Under the pieces are notes generated by a model. That model was not told the DNA's origin and searched no databases. It saw only the letters and a program-made list of their open reading frames with translations. The position numbers and the translations under genes were made by a program. 64,000 nt of DNA from Clostridia bacterium (lineage in GTDB: Bacteria; Bacillota; Clostridia; TANB77; CAG-508), in NCBI GenBank assembly GCA_017404545.1, contig JAFRCC010000018.1:514732-578731 (forward strand), read 5' to 3'. Numbering within the stretch: position 1 is the stretch's first letter; every line of letters begins with the position of its first letter. This document shows positions 46,909-56,102 of this stretch, piece by piece.

Positions 46909-48141
46909 TTACTGCCAATTTTTTATTCTGTTCATTGCTTCAATAGTATCCTCTCTGTTTCCAAAAGCTGTAAGTCGAAAATAACCTTCTCCACCTGGAC
47001 CAAACCCAACACCAGGGGTTCCAACTATTTGAACTTCATTTAGTAATTTATCAAAAAAATCCCACGATTTAACATTATCTGGTAGTTTCAGCCAAATATA
47101 TGGTGCATTAACCGCCCCAAAAATTGTATAACCAGCTTCCTCTAAGCCTTTTTTTATAATTCGAGCATTTTCCTTATAGTAATCTATATTTTTATTTATT
47201 TGTTTTTGTCCTTCTTCAGAATATACTGCTTCGGCACCTTTTTGAGTTATATACGATACACCATTAAATTTAGTACATGTTCTTCTATTCCATAATTTAT
47301 TTAAACTAATACTTTCACCATTTTTTGTATAACCATTTAACCTTTTTGGAATAACCACATATCCACATCTTACTCCTGTAAATCCTGCAGTTTTAGAAAA
47401 ACTCCTAAATTCAATTGCAACGTCTTTTGCTCCCTCAATTTCATATATGCTATGAGGAATATTATCTTCTGTTATGAATGCCTCGTATGCACTATCGTAC
47501 AGAATAATAGCCTTGCATTCCTTTGCATAATCTACCCATTTTTTTAATTGCGAACGATCTAGAACCGTTCCTGTTGGATTATTTGGAAAACATAAATAAA
47601 TTATATCTGGTTTTTCTGTAGGTAACTCTGGTTCAAAATTATTTTCTGCTGTACATGGTATATATATTATATTTTCATACTTTCCTGTCAATTCATTGTA
47701 TTTTCCAGCTCTTCCAGACATTGTATTTGTATCTATATACACAGGATAAACAGGATCTGTTATTGCAACCCTATTATCTTTAGAAAATATATCGACAATA
47801 TTTCCTGTATCACACTTAGCCCCATCTGAAACGAATATTTCATCTATGTCTATATCTATTCCTCTTGATTTATAATCGTACTCCAATATTTTGCTCCTTA
47901 AAAAATCATACCCTTGCTCAGGACCATAACCCATAAAGGTTTCCTTTCTTGAGAGATCCTCTGCAGCTAATTTCATAGCCTCTACACAATTTTTAGCCAG
48001 TGGTAATGTAACATCTCCAATACCAAGCTTAATCACTTTTTTGTTTGGATTCTCCTCCTGAAATTTGGCAACTTTCTTAGCTATTGTTGAGAAGAGATAG
48101 CTATCCTGTAAGTCTAAAAAATTTTCATTTATATTAATCAT
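46909..48141 (-). CDS. dapL: LL-diaminopimelate aminotransferase
   Basis: A 410-residue class I/II PLP aminotransferase. The PLP lysine is in [15 protein letters not shown], with FPNNPTGT and DGAKCDTGN motifs typical of DapL. It converts tetrahydrodipicolinate to LL-diaminopimelate in one step, bypassing the succinylase and acetylase routes. The ATG at 48141 is 6 bases after AGGGGTGA and overlaps the dapF stop by 8 bases, so the two pathway genes are coupled. Confidence 0.95.
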   Translation of the reverse strand: MININENFLDLQDSYLFSTIAKKVAKFQEENPNKKVIKLGIGDVTLPLAKNCVEAMKLAAEDLSRKETFMGYGPEQGYDFLRSKILEYDYKSRGIDIDIDEIFVSDGAKCDTGNIVDIFSKDNRVAITDPVYPVYIDTNTMSGRAGKYNELTGKYENIIYIPCTAENNFEPELPTEKPDIIYLCFPNNPTGTVLDRSQLKKWVDYAKECKAIILYDSAYEAFITEDNIPHSIYEIEGAKDVAIEFRSFSKTAGFTGVRCGYVVIPKRLNGYTKNGESISLNKLWNRRTCTKFNGVSYITQKGAEAVYSEEGQKQINKNIDYYKENARIIKKGLEEAGYTIFGAVNAPYIWLKLPDNVKSWDFFDKLLNEVQIVGTPGVGFGPGGEGYFRLTAFGNREDTIEAMNRIKNWQ

Positions 48142-48982
48142 GCTCAATCACCCCTTCAAAAACAATTTCTGCTGGACCCGTCATATAAACATGATTATCA
48201 CTTTCAGACCATTCAATATTTAGGTTACCACCTAATAGCTCAACAGTAACTTTTCTATCTGTATAACCATTTAAATTGCATGCAACTACCGATGCACAAG
48301 CACCAGTTCCACATGCAAGAGTTTCTCCTGCTCCTCTTTCCCAAACACGCATTTTTATATTGCTTCTATCTAGTAATTCAATAAATTCTATGTTTGAGCG
48401 TTTTGGAAAATGTTTATCATATTCAAGAACTTTTCCATATTTTTCCAATTGAAAGTTTTTAACGTTATCCACGTAAGTTACTGCATGCGGATTTCCCATT
48501 GATACACAAGTGAATTTAAAACTTCTATCTTCGGCTCTTAGCTCTAAATTCTTTACAATCTTTTCATCTGATAGTACTGGTATTTTTTCTGGAATTAATA
48601 TTGGCTCGCCCATATCAACTCTTACCGTTTTTACCTTTCCATCCTCTACATTTAGCTTTAAAACTTTTATTCCAGCTAAAGTTTCGATTGTAATTAAGTC
48701 GCGATTAATCATTCCTTTATCGTAAACGAATTTACCTACGCATCTTATTCCGTTTCCGCACATTTCTGCTTCACTTCCATCGTAGTTAAACATTTTCATT
48801 TTAAAATCTGCTACATCGCTATCACAGATTAGGATTAGTCCGTCAGATCCTACACCAAAGTGTCTGTTGCTGACAAATTGAGCTAGAGATGATCCATTTT
48901 CTATTATTTGCCCAGTTTTAGCTGTACAATCAATATAAACATAATCATTCCCTAGCCCATGCATTTTTGTAAATTTAATCAT
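48134..48982 (-). CDS. dapF: Diaminopimelate epimerase
   Basis: A 282-residue enzyme, converting LL- to meso-diaminopimelate for peptidoglycan and lysine. The two catalytic cysteines lie in [11 protein letters not shown] and ACGTGACAS. The frame is open 29 codons further upstream, but the ATG at 48982 begins the conserved [14 protein letters not shown] and has AAAGGTGG before it. It directly precedes dapL, the next-but-one upstream pathway step. Confidence 0.96.
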   Translation of the reverse strand: MIKFTKMHGLGNDYVYIDCTAKTGQIIENGSSLAQFVSNRHFGVGSDGLILICDSDVADFKMKMFNYDGSEAEMCGNGIRCVGKFVYDKGMINRDLITIETLAGIKVLKLNVEDGKVKTVRVDMGEPILIPEKIPVLSDEKIVKNLELRAEDRSFKFTCVSMGNPHAVTYVDNVKNFQLEKYGKVLEYDKHFPKRSNIEFIELLDRSNIKMRVWERGAGETLACGTGACASVVACNLNGYTDRKVTVELLGGNLNIEWSESDNHVYMTGPAEIVFEGVIEHD

Positions 48983-49046
48983 AATAATTCCACCTTTCAC
49001 AGGTATTAATATAAGATACAATATAGTTATATTATTATCTTTTGGT

Positions 49047-49074
49047 ATTATACCACTATTAAAATACATTGCAA
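49047..49074 (-). promoter_or_regulatory. dapF-dapL promoter
   Basis: Minus-strand TTGCAA (49074-49069), 16 bases, TATAAT (49052-49047), about 65 bases before the dapF ATG. Confidence 0.6.
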
Positions 49075-49122
49075 CAATTGGCGTTTAATTAACCAAATTT
49101 AACTTATAAAAAATTAGGCGAT

Positions 49123-49151
49123 TTGATAATTATGTAAATTTATGGTATAAT
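49123..49151 (+). promoter_or_regulatory. Promoter of cassette 4
   Basis: TTGATA (49123-49128), 17 bases, TATAAT (49146-49151), back to back with the dapF promoter. Confidence 0.8.
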
Positions 49152-49156
49152 ATATA

Positions 49157-49386
49157 GTAATATAAATCCAAGTGATTTTTGTATTTTAAAATTCCAGGAG
49201 ATTTTGCCGTCCAAATCTACCTGTTTATATAGTAGGAATATCCGCCCCAAACTTTGAAAGGAGTTGATGCCTCAACGGCCAAGTAAAAATTTAAATTTGA
49301 GTATTCTCATTTTAAATTCGCCCGAAAAGATGTCCTTTGATTTGGATATCTTCTGTAAAATTCTATCATTATAGGAGGTCACACTT
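49157..49386 (+). ncRNA. Long structured leader of cassette 4
   Basis: About 230 bases lie between the promoter and the start codon. AATTTAAATTTGAG (49288-49301) pairs with CTCATTTTAAATT (49306-49318); AAGATGTCC (49327-49335) pairs with GGATATCTT (49344-49352) through one G-U. Upstream, GTTGA/TCAAC (49263-49276) and GCCGT/ACGGC (49206-49210 with 49275-49279) share bases and would compete. It matches no riboswitch class I know. Confidence 0.55.
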
Positions 49387-49815
49387 ATGACTAATCAAAT
49401 TTTTGAAAGCTTCCATGAAGCAATTAACAATTCAGAATTGGCAATTCCGGTAAAAAATAAATACGGTCGGACAAGCTATGCAAAATTCTCTGATTTAAAG
49501 AGCTCTTTAGCGGTTGCACTTAGCAATGGAAATTTTGATGGTGGTAACGTATATAATACTTATCGCCCATCTGATGATTACACAACTTTCAAAGACCTGG
49601 TTGAATCAGTTCTTAATGATAAACTTCCAGATACGACAATTATTGTTATTCTTCACAACAAGCCGTTTGTCGAGGTTGCTGGACATCGTCTTGAAACCAG
49701 AAATACCACGGCTGTTCGTTACCTTGCTTACTACATTGCACTCGTGTTTCCCAATATTAGCTCCGAATGGAATCATTTAGACCCAGACCATGGGTTTACT
49801 CTCTTCAGTAAATGA
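49387..49815 (+). CDS. Orphan 142-residue protein (cassette 4)
   Basis: I do not recognise this family. The protein looks soluble: a helical start (IFESFHEAINNSELAI), a Gly/Asn/Tyr-rich centre (NGNFDGGNVYNTYRPSDDY) and a hydrophobic strand TTIIVILHNKPFVEVAG. There is no signal peptide. It follows a long, strongly folded leader, with AGGAGG 10 bases before the ATG, and ends at a compact terminator. It stands alone on the plus strand, between dapF and another single-gene cassette. Confidence 0.7.
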   Translation: MTNQIFESFHEAINNSELAIPVKNKYGRTSYAKFSDLKSSLAVALSNGNFDGGNVYNTYRPSDDYTTFKDLVESVLNDKLPDTTIIVILHNKPFVEVAGHRLETRNTTAVRYLAYYIALVFPNISSEWNHLDPDHGFTLFSK

Positions 49816-49820
49816 TAGAT

Positions 49821-49855
49821 GGACCTGCAGATTCTGCGGGTCCTCTTATTTTTTA
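49821..49855 (+). terminator. Terminator of cassette 4
   Basis: GGACCTGCAG (49821-49830) pairs with CTGCGGGTCC (49834-49843) through one G-U, around ATT, with TCTTATTTTTTATT after it. Confidence 0.88.
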
Positions 49856-49869
49856 TTAAATTTCTATTC

Positions 49870-49898
49870 TTGACAATTCATATAATGTGTAATAGAAT
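49870..49898 (+). promoter_or_regulatory. Promoter of cassette 5
   Basis: TTGACA (49870-49875), 17 bases, TAGAAT (49893-49898), only 15 bases after the previous cassette's terminator. Confidence 0.8.
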
Positions 49899-49920
49899 GT
49901 TTTTTATGGTTAATTGTTTA

Positions 49921-50125
49921 AAATATCTTTTACTGATTTGGTGCTATATATAGTGCCTATCGTGGTTATCACAAATCTGTAATAAGACACATTTAGGCTT
50001 TAATACCACGTCTAAAATTGTAAGTGCTTCTTACGTTTTAGATGCCGCCTATCCACCAACGCAATGCTTGTATGAACACATACAACTAGATCATTGCCGC
50101 ATCTTACCAAGGAGGTGAGATAACA
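49921..50125 (+). ncRNA. Strongly folded leader of cassette 5
   Basis: The leader can fold into several domains. CGTGGT (49961-49966) pairs with ACCACG (50005-50010). CTAAAA-tt-GTAAG pairs with CTTAC-g-TTTTAG (50012-50041). AGATG, GCAATG and TTGTATG (50040-50074) pair in nested order with CATACAA, CATTGC and CATCT (50079-50104). The second and third share bases 50040-50041, so they may be alternatives. The ribosome binding site follows immediately. It matches no known class. Confidence 0.6.
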
Positions 50126-50458
50126 ATGGTAAAAACACCGCAAGCAGGAATAAATGAAGTTTTGGGAACAATAAATAGACTCATTTTTAGCGCAAGCCCC
50201 ACATACGCAGACAAAAAAAGTCGTACTAATGTATTCCTTGCACTAACTCCTTTAAGTGATTCTATGATATACGTGTCTGCGCTAATTAGCTCTGAAGATA
50301 TTTTCGAGCTTTCTACAGAAAATGTTCATAGAACAGCCACAATAACGCTCCCAAAAGATTGTAGTTTCAATAGCCTGGTTCAGAAATTGCGTGCAGAAGT
50401 GAATCCAACATTTCAGCATACATTTGGTTCCAGTGTTCAAATGGAATTTACAATTTAA
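50126..50458 (+). CDS. Orphan 110-residue protein (cassette 5)
   Basis: I do not recognise this family. The protein is small and probably alpha/beta, with strands FLALTPLSDSMIYVSALI and TATITLP and a helix SFNSLVQKLRAEV, and no signal peptide or membrane helix. AAGGAGGTGAG stands 9 bases before the ATG, after the folded leader. It is tail-to-tail with guaA, and its terminator T-run reaches the guaA stop codon. Confidence 0.68.
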   Translation: MVKTPQAGINEVLGTINRLIFSASPTYADKKSRTNVFLALTPLSDSMIYVSALISSEDIFELSTENVHRTATITLPKDCSFNSLVQKLRAEVNPTFQHTFGSSVQMEFTI

Positions 50459-50470
50459 ATGAAAAACAAA

Positions 50471-50511
50471 GCTGTTGACATTCCTATTGGATGTCAGCAG
50501 CTTCTGTTTTA
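50471..50511. terminator. Two-way terminator between cassette 5 and guaA
   Basis: GCTGTTGACAT (50471-50481) pairs with ATGTCAGCAGC (50491-50501) through one G-U, followed by TTCTGTTTTATT. On the minus strand TTTGTTTTTC follows, so it can also end guaA. Confidence 0.83.
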
Positions 50512-52047
50512 TTCCCATTCAATTGTTGCTGGTGGTTTTCCTGTTATATCATAAACAACTCTGTTTACATGTTTTACTTCATTTACTATTCTAGCTGATA
50601 CAATTTCTAATATCTCGTATGGTATCTTTGTCCATTCGGCTGTCATAAAGTCTGATGTTGTTACGGCTCTTAGTGCGATTGTATAGTCATATGTCCTTTC
50701 ATCCCCCATAACGCCAACAGATTTAATGTTTGTAAGTACTGCAAAATATTGATTTGTTTTTCTATCCCATCCAGCTTTAGCAACTTCTTCTCTAAAGATA
50801 GCGTCGGCATCCTTTAAGATTGTTAGCTTATCATCTGTTATATCTCCTATAACACGAATTGCTAAGCCCGGTCCTGGAAATGGTTGACGGTATACTAAGA
50901 ATTCTGGAAGTCCTAGCTCTAATCCAACTTTTCTAACTTCATCTTTAAATAAATCTCTAAGTGGTTCAACTATTTCTTTGAAATCAACATAGTCTGGAAG
51001 TCCACCAACATTATGATGGCTCTTTATTTTAGCTCCAGCACCTACACCACTTTCGATAACATCTGGGTAAATTGTTCCTTGAACTAGGTAATCGACTGTT
51101 CCTATTTTTTTAGCTTCTTCTTCGAATACTCTGATGAATTCTTCACCAATTATCTTTCTTTTTTGCTCTGGGTCAGAAACACCAGCTAATTTTCCTAAAA
51201 ATCTTTCTCTTGCATCAACTTTTATGAAGTTAACATCAAAGTTTTTAGTAAACACTTCTTCAACTTCTTCAGCTTCATTTTTTCTAAGAAGTCCATGATC
51301 AACAAAGATACATGTTAAATTTTTACCAATTGCTTTGTTAATTAAAGCTGCTGCTACTGATGAATCAACTCCACCAGAAAGAGCACATAAAGCTTTTTTA
51401 TCTCCAATTTTTGCTCTAATTGCTTTTACTGTTTCTTCAGCAAAAGAGCTCATTTTCCATGTACCAGAGCATCCACAAACATTGTATACAAAGTTTCTAA
51501 TGATTTCTGTACCATTATTTGTATGATTAACTTCTGGATGGAATTGAATTCCGTAAAAATTCTTTTCTGTATTTTGCATAGCAGCATTTGGACAATGATC
51601 TGTTGAACCAATATTCTCAAATCCTGCAGGTAATGTTTCAACAAAATCTGTATGACTCATTAAACAATCATTTGAATCTCCAAATCCGCTAAATAATTTA
51701 GAGCTATTATTAATCTTAACACTTGTAACACCATACTCTCTCTTATCTGCCCTTTGAACTTTTCCTCCAAGCATATGTGTCATAAGTTGCATTCCATAAC
51801 AAATTCCAAGTACTGGAATACCTAAATTAAATATCTCCTCTGTTACTTTTGGAGCACCTTCTTCATAAACACTTGCAGGTCCTCCTGTAAATATAATTCC
51901 CTTTGGATTTTTTTCTTTAATTTTTTCTATTGGTGTACTAAATGGTACGATTTCTGAATATACATTACATTCACGTACACGTCTTGCGATTAATTGATTA
52001 TATTGACCATAGAAGTCAATTATTAAAATTAATTCTTTATTATCCAT
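50509..52047 (-). CDS. guaA: GMP synthase (glutamine-hydrolysing)
   Basis: A 512-residue enzyme, XMP to GMP. The N-terminal class I amidotransferase has the nucleophile in GICYGMQLM and the His-Glu in FHPEVNHT; the ATP pyrophosphatase P-loop is [10 protein letters not shown] near residue 220; and the dimerisation domain ends [13 protein letters not shown]. It is the last gene of a guaB-(96-aa ORF)-guaA unit. Confidence 0.98.
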   Translation of the reverse strand: MDNKELILIIDFYGQYNQLIARRVRECNVYSEIVPFSTPIEKIKEKNPKGIIFTGGPASVYEEGAPKVTEEIFNLGIPVLGICYGMQLMTHMLGGKVQRADKREYGVTSVKINNSSKLFSGFGDSNDCLMSHTDFVETLPAGFENIGSTDHCPNAAMQNTEKNFYGIQFHPEVNHTNNGTEIIRNFVYNVCGCSGTWKMSSFAEETVKAIRAKIGDKKALCALSGGVDSSVAAALINKAIGKNLTCIFVDHGLLRKNEAEEVEEVFTKNFDVNFIKVDARERFLGKLAGVSDPEQKRKIIGEEFIRVFEEEAKKIGTVDYLVQGTIYPDVIESGVGAGAKIKSHHNVGGLPDYVDFKEIVEPLRDLFKDEVRKVGLELGLPEFLVYRQPFPGPGLAIRVIGDITDDKLTILKDADAIFREEVAKAGWDRKTNQYFAVLTNIKSVGVMGDERTYDYTIALRAVTTSDFMTAEWTKIPYEILEIVSARIVNEVKHVNRVVYDITGKPPATIEWE

Positions 52048-52105
52048 TTTATATCCTTTCTAGTAACTTATTAGTTCCTGTTGCTTTTTTGCCCACTATC
52101 AATTA

Positions 52106-52396
52106 CTATTCACCTAATACTGAAATAGCAATTATTGACCACTTGTTGATATATAGAACTTCACACTCCTCACTTGATGAATGGTATGTTCCACCACCAA
52201 AACTAAGACTAATTTCTCCTGGAATTGCACCTGTCATCTGGGCATTTGTTAATTTTACCATATCACCATCATAATTTGAAAAAGTTCCATATATAGTTAA
52301 GAAACCAGCTGCGACTGCAGCTCCAGCTCCTACAGAAACACCAGAATTAGTTCCAACTATCATTTTAACTTTTTTATTTCTTAACTCTTCGTACAT
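52106..52396 (-). CDS. Unknown 96-residue protein between guaB and guaA
   Basis: I do not recognise this family. Residues 10-35 are rich in Gly, Ala and Val (VGTNSGVSVGAGAAVAAGF), resembling a weak membrane segment or a small-residue-rich strand, and the rest is strand-like (EISLSFGGGTYHS, EVLYINKWSIIAIS). AAAGGAG precedes its ATG by 7 bases, so translation is likely. It lies 40 bases after guaB, with a REP-like element in the gap, and 58 before guaA, so it is probably cotranscribed with them. Confidence 0.62.
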   Translation of the reverse strand: MYEELRNKKVKMIVGTNSGVSVGAGAAVAAGFLTIYGTFSNYDGDMVKLTNAQMTGAIPGEISLSFGGGTYHSSSEECEVLYINKWSIIAISVLGE

Positions 52397-52411
52397 ATCT
52401 AATTCTCCTTT

Positions 52412-52442
52412 GTATTTTTTTGCTCCGTCCCCAAAATTAATC
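52412..52442. repeat. REP-like element at the guaB stop codon
   Basis: TTTTTTTGCTCCGTCCCCAAAATT is a copy of the dispersed GGGGACGGAG element, starting 1-2 bases from the guaB stop codon. Confidence 0.62.
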
Positions 52443-53945
52443 TTGAGTAGTTACCTCTTTAAGCATTACATCATGAGCACTACCTTCTTTAATGCTTATG
52501 TTTGATACCATTGTTAATCTTGCTTTTTCATGTAACTCTGGTATTGTTATTGATCCACAGTTACACATTGTTGATTTTATCTTAGCGATTGTTACAGCTA
52601 AGTTATCTTTTAATGGTCCTGCATATGGTATGTATGAATCAACACCTTCTTCGAAGCTTAACTTGTTCTTTCCTTTTTCTCCAAGGTCATATCTTTGCCA
52701 GTTTCTAGCACGGTTTGATCCTTCTCCCCAATACTCTTTAACGAAGTTTCCACCAATTTTAACTTTTCTTGTTGGGCTTTCGTCAAATCTAGCAAAGTAT
52801 CTTCCCATCATTACAAAGTCAGCTCCCATAGCTAAAGATAAAGTAATATGGTAATCATGAACAATACCACCATCTGAACATACTGGAATATAGATTCCTG
52901 TTCTTTCAAAATATTCATCTCTTGCTTCCACTACATCCATAAGAGCACTTGCTTGTCCACGTCCAATTCCTTTTGTCTCACGAGTGATACAAATTGAACC
53001 TCCACCAACGCCAACTTTAATAAAGTCAGCACCAGCTTCTGCTAAGTAATAGAAACCTTCCTTATCTACAACATTCCCAGCACCAATTTTTACACTATCT
53101 CCATAATGAGCTCTTACCCAATCAATAGTATTTTTTTGCCATACTGAGTATCCATCTGATGAATCCATACAAATTACATCAACACCAGCCTCAACTAATG
53201 CTGGTATTCTTTGTTCGTAATCTCTTGTATTGATTCCGGCACCTACAATGTATCTCTTATTTTCGTCTAATAATGAATCTGGATTATTCTTTCTCTCTTC
53301 ATAATCTTTTCTAAATACTAAATGCTCTAAATTATCATTTTCATCTAATATAGGTAAGCAACTAATTTTATGCTCCCAAATTAAATCATTTGCTTCTATT
53401 AAACTAATTCCTTTTCTAGCAGTAATTGCTTTATCTTTTGGAGTCATATACATATCAACAGGATCATTTTCGTTTACTCTTGATACTCTGTAGTCTTTAT
53501 CTGTTACTAATCCTAAAAATTTACCATTACTTGTTCCATCTTCTGTAATCATTACAGTTGAATGACCGGTTTTTTCGATAAGCTCTATAACCTCTTTAAT
53601 AGGAGTTCCGCTCTTTACATTTGAATCACTTTCTATGAAACCAGCTTTATGTTTTTTTACACGTCTAACCATTGCAGCTTCGTCTTCTATAGATTGAGAA
53701 CCGTAAATAAAAGAACATCCACCTTCGCGCGCCAAAGCAATAGCCATATTTTCTCCAGAAACGGCTTGCATTATAGCTGACACAAATGGGATGTTCATTG
53801 AATATTTTGGTTCTTCACCTTTTTTAAATTTTACAAGTGGTGTTTTTAATGATACGTTACTTGGTATACATCTTTCATCTGTTAAGTTTGGTAATAATAA
53901 AAATTCATTAAATGTTCTTGATACGTCATTTAATATCTTTGCCAT
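52437..53945 (-). CDS. guaB: IMP dehydrogenase
   Basis: A 502-residue enzyme catalysing IMP to XMP, the first committed step to GMP. It has two CBS domains inserted at about residues 105-220, the active-site loop [19 protein letters not shown] with the catalytic Cys, and [10 protein letters not shown] and [12 protein letters not shown] in the flap and C-terminal region. The loop GVGGGSIC differs from the classical GIGPGSIC and represents the subgroup seen in many gut anaerobes. It heads a guaB-guaA unit. Confidence 0.96.
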   Translation of the reverse strand: MAKILNDVSRTFNEFLLLPNLTDERCIPSNVSLKTPLVKFKKGEEPKYSMNIPFVSAIMQAVSGENMAIALAREGGCSFIYGSQSIEDEAAMVRRVKKHKAGFIESDSNVKSGTPIKEVIELIEKTGHSTVMITEDGTSNGKFLGLVTDKDYRVSRVNENDPVDMYMTPKDKAITARKGISLIEANDLIWEHKISCLPILDENDNLEHLVFRKDYEERKNNPDSLLDENKRYIVGAGINTRDYEQRIPALVEAGVDVICMDSSDGYSVWQKNTIDWVRAHYGDSVKIGAGNVVDKEGFYYLAEAGADFIKVGVGGGSICITRETKGIGRGQASALMDVVEARDEYFERTGIYIPVCSDGGIVHDYHITLSLAMGADFVMMGRYFARFDESPTRKVKIGGNFVKEYWGEGSNRARNWQRYDLGEKGKNKLSFEEGVDSYIPYAGPLKDNLAVTIAKIKSTMCNCGSITIPELHEKARLTMVSNISIKEGSAHDVMLKEVTTQD

Positions 53946-53979
53946 TATTAAATTCCTCCTTTTAAATTTTGATTTTTTT

Positions 53980-54008
53980 ATTATATCATATTTTTAATAG
54001 CTATACAA
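53980..54008 (-). promoter_or_regulatory. guaB promoter
   Basis: Minus-strand TTGTAT (54008-54003), 17 bases, TATAAT (53985-53980), about 35 bases before the ATG. I see no purine riboswitch. Confidence 0.7.
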
Positions 54009-54039
54009 TCAAATTTTATTTATTTTTTACAAAACGTCG

Positions 54040-54068
54040 AAGCCCCCACTCCATAATGGAAGTGAGGG
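54040..54068 (-). terminator. Terminator of cassette 6
   Basis: On the minus strand CCCTCACTTCCA pairs with TGGAGTGGGGG with a one-base bulge, then TTCGACGTTTTG. The T-run is weak. Confidence 0.6.
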
Positions 54069-54084
54069 CAGATAACCAGCAATA

Positions 54085-54525
54085 TTAGTACAAAGTACCA
54101 TTTTTGCTAATTTTGTAACGACGATTCTCCGAGTATACTGCCACGAGTTTGCCACGGCAGAAACTAGAACAGGAAATAGGTTTCTCCGGATTCTTGAGGC
54201 CGATTGCACTCGCAAGAAGAGCATGGTCAAGAACCGGAGGGGGCGGAGTATGCGAAGCTTCATCATACTTATGATTCTGATTGAGGCATTCATCAGTGAG
54301 AGCATAGAATTTCCAGTGGGGTTCGCCTTCGACACGGGGTCTGAGCACACCTTGAAAATCTACATTCTTGGGCTTGCCATCTACAAGAACTTCTTCAATG
54401 CCGTTTTCACCAATCTGAATCGTAAATTCCACACCAGGATTGCGCTCTTTGATGAGCTCACTGATGAGAATCTCTTCAACAGAGGGACGACTTGTTTTCG
54501 TAGGGGCGTCTTTTCTTTTTGGCAT
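54085..54525 (-). CDS. Orphan 146-residue protein (cassette 6)
   Basis: I do not recognise this family. The N-terminus is basic (MPKRKDAPTKTSRPS), then a helical VEEILISELIKERNPGVEF, a strand-rich IGENGIEEVLVDGKPKNVDF, and a Pro-rich stretch (TPPPPVLDH) near residue 97; two Cys lie in CSSFC near the end. There is no signal peptide. AAAGGAG stands 7 bases before the ATG at 54525. The coding sequence is clearly G+C richer than guaB, with many GAG, CTC and GTG codons. Confidence 0.68.
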   Translation of the reverse strand: MPKRKDAPTKTSRPSVEEILISELIKERNPGVEFTIQIGENGIEEVLVDGKPKNVDFQGVLRPRVEGEPHWKFYALTDECLNQNHKYDEASHTPPPPVLDHALLASAIGLKNPEKPISCSSFCRGKLVAVYSENRRYKISKNGTLY

Positions 54526-54570
54526 AAATATACTCCTTTCTAGCAACCATCATAATTCTGGCCACTAGGC

Positions 54571-54616
54571 AGCCTCATTAATGAGGACTTGGCTTAATTA
54601 CCGCACTTGTCGGTAA
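54571..54616 (-). promoter_or_regulatory. Hairpins in the leader of cassette 6
   Basis: CCTCATTAATGAGG (54573-54586) is a perfect palindrome, and TTACCG pairs with CGGTAA (54598-54615). Both lie in the untranslated leader between the promoter and the ATG. Confidence 0.55.
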
Positions 54617-54629
54617 AACTTACGATTAT

Positions 54630-54658
54630 AGTGTAACATTTTATGTATATTTTGTCAA
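54630..54658 (-). promoter_or_regulatory. Promoter of cassette 6
   Basis: Minus-strand TTGACA (54658-54653), 17 bases, TACACT (54635-54630). A TATAAT 5 bases further on is badly spaced. Confidence 0.65.
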
Positions 54659-54737
54659 GTTTTTTCTTATATTTCTCTGATTTTTGTGACTTGTAAGTGA
54701 AAATGTCCCAAAAAATAGCGAAAAATTATACGAGATA

Positions 54738-54766
54738 TAGACCAAAAACACTTTTTATGTTATATT
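54738..54766 (+). promoter_or_regulatory. Candidate promoter of cassette 7
   Basis: TAGACC (54738-54743), 17 bases, TATATT (54761-54766), about 35 bases before the ATG at 54801. Confidence 0.5.
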
Positions 54767-54800
54767 TTTTTTATAAATTCATCTAAAGGAGATGTGTGTT

Positions 54801-54989
54801 ATGTATAGCAAATTTATGCGGGTAGTCGGATTAAGAACTTTTATTCGTTCTTTCTTGATTCTTCCTTTTTACTATTTGTATAGGAAGTTTGTGTTTATGC
54901 CACAGGTTCGAAAGGATGCACAAATGTGCGGCATGGAGCTTGATGCATATTGTATGCATCGTTTTTCTCCGAAAGAAGTAGAACAATAG
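54801..54989 (+). CDS. Small basic orphan protein (cassette 7)
   Basis: A 62-residue protein with a hydrophobic, aromatic stretch at about residues 16-33 (RSFLILPFYYLYRKFVF) and a basic start, suggesting membrane association. I do not recognise it. AAAGGAG is 8 bases before the ATG at 54801; the earlier ATG at 54792 is too close to the site. Its last three codons and stop lie inside a 22-base sequence that recurs at 63832 and 63867, so its 3' end was probably replaced by, or formed at, a transposon end. Confidence 0.58.
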   Translation: MYSKFMRVVGLRTFIRSFLILPFYYLYRKFVFMPQVRKDAQMCGMELDAYCMHRFSPKEVEQ

Positions 54990-55001
54990 CGAACATTATG
55001 A
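54980..55001 (+). repeat. Copy of the 22-base AGAACAATAGCG repeat
   Basis: AGAACAATAGCGAACATTATGA differs by one base from the two copies at 63832-63853 and 63867-63888. It supplies the final codons of the small orphan gene. Confidence 0.7.
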
Positions 55002-55006
55002 TGAAG

Positions 55007-55040
55007 GTATGGTAGACAGTTGTCTGCCATACTCTTTTTT
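55007..55040 (+). terminator. Terminator of cassette 7
   Basis: GTATGGTAGACA pairs with TGTCTGCCATAC through one G-U, followed by TCTTTTTT. Confidence 0.9.
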
Positions 55041-55135
55041 GTATTATAAAAAATTTGTTATTTATTATATCTCCGTTCACTTTTTTTGATTTGTATATAA
55101 TAAAGCCATAATTGTCCTCCTAATAATCACATATT

Positions 55136-55891
55136 TTATTTTCCAATAAACATTTGCACATATATTTTACCATATTTATTACTATTAACAACTCCTATTC
55201 CTGTATATGTATAATTTCCATTTAAAATATTAGCCCTATGACCTGCAGAGTTCATCCATGCAGTTACAGCTCCACTATTACTTGAATTTCCTGCTATATT
55301 CTCACCTGCTGTTTTATACGATATTCCAAAATTTTTTAACATGTTAAATGGCGTCCCATACGTTGGTGATTCGTGAGCAAAATAATTGTTGCTTACCATA
55401 TCTTGAGCTTTTATCTTTGCAACTCTTTGAACCTCATAATCTATTTGTAATGCCTTTAAGCCGTTATCTGCTCTTTGTTTATTTATTAAATCAAGTACCT
55501 CTTTTTCGTCTGCACTAATACTCGAATTTGTGGTACTTTGACTTCCTCCACTACTTTGATTCGAATTATTATTTGCATAAACTGGCTTAACATATTTTTT
55601 ACTAACTGCTCCTATGTAATCTCCCTCAACTTGAACAATATACCAATCCCCCACTCCAGCAAATACCCTAATATACTCATTTCTATTTACCGAAGCAATT
55701 ACTTTGTATTGTACTCCTGGTCCACTTCTAACATTTAATTTATCTGCTGTAACTAACCCTGTTGAGAAATCTAATTTATAATAATGTTGCATTCCAAGAG
55801 ATGTAGATACACCAATCATTCCTAAAATAGTAAATAATACAACTACAGATTTTACTACCTTTTTATTTTTAATGTTAAATTTTGTTTTCAT
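55136..55891 (-). CDS. Exported SH3b and CAP-domain protein
   Basis: A 251-residue protein with an N-terminal membrane helix or signal peptide (about residues 12-33), a bacterial SH3 domain at about 40-105 (LNVRSGPGVQYKVIASV ... WYIVQVEGDYIGAVSKKYV), a Ser/Asn/Gly-rich linker, and a C-terminal CAP/SCP domain of the YkwD type (VLDLINKQRADNGLKAL, NYFAHESP, AGENIAG, GHRANILNG). The SH3b domain probably binds the cell wall; the CAP role is unknown in bacteria. Confidence 0.9.
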   Translation of the reverse strand: MKTKFNIKNKKVVKSVVVLFTILGMIGVSTSLGMQHYYKLDFSTGLVTADKLNVRSGPGVQYKVIASVNRNEYIRVFAGVGDWYIVQVEGDYIGAVSKKYVKPVYANNNSNQSSGGSQSTTNSSISADEKEVLDLINKQRADNGLKALQIDYEVQRVAKIKAQDMVSNNYFAHESPTYGTPFNMLKNFGISYKTAGENIAGNSSNSGAVTAWMNSAGHRANILNGNYTYTGIGVVNSNKYGKIYVQMFIGK

Positions 55892-55982
55892 ATAGCCCCC
55901 TTAATTGAGAATATTACTTATTGCATGTACAATATTACATATTGACGGAATTTTATTTATAGAATAAAAAATTTGATAGCAC

Positions 55983-56011
55983 TTTACGTTTTATGTAACC
56001 CATGTTATAAT
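55983..56011 (+). promoter_or_regulatory. Promoter of cassette 8
   Basis: TTTACG (55983-55988), 17 bases, TATAAT (56006-56011), about 90 bases before the ATG. Confidence 0.7.
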
Positions 56012-56102
56012 GAGAGTAAACTATTTGCTTTGATTTCCTTTTTTCTTCACATATAAAGCAACTTAGTAAAAAAATATTTTTTAAGGAAAGGGTGGTTCTA
56101 TT

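Noticed and set aside
49157..50125. Known riboswitch classes (TPP, guanidine, fluoride, ZTP, c-di-GMP, purine) in the cassette leaders
   Set aside because: I looked for their conserved cores and found none; only general hairpins are supported.
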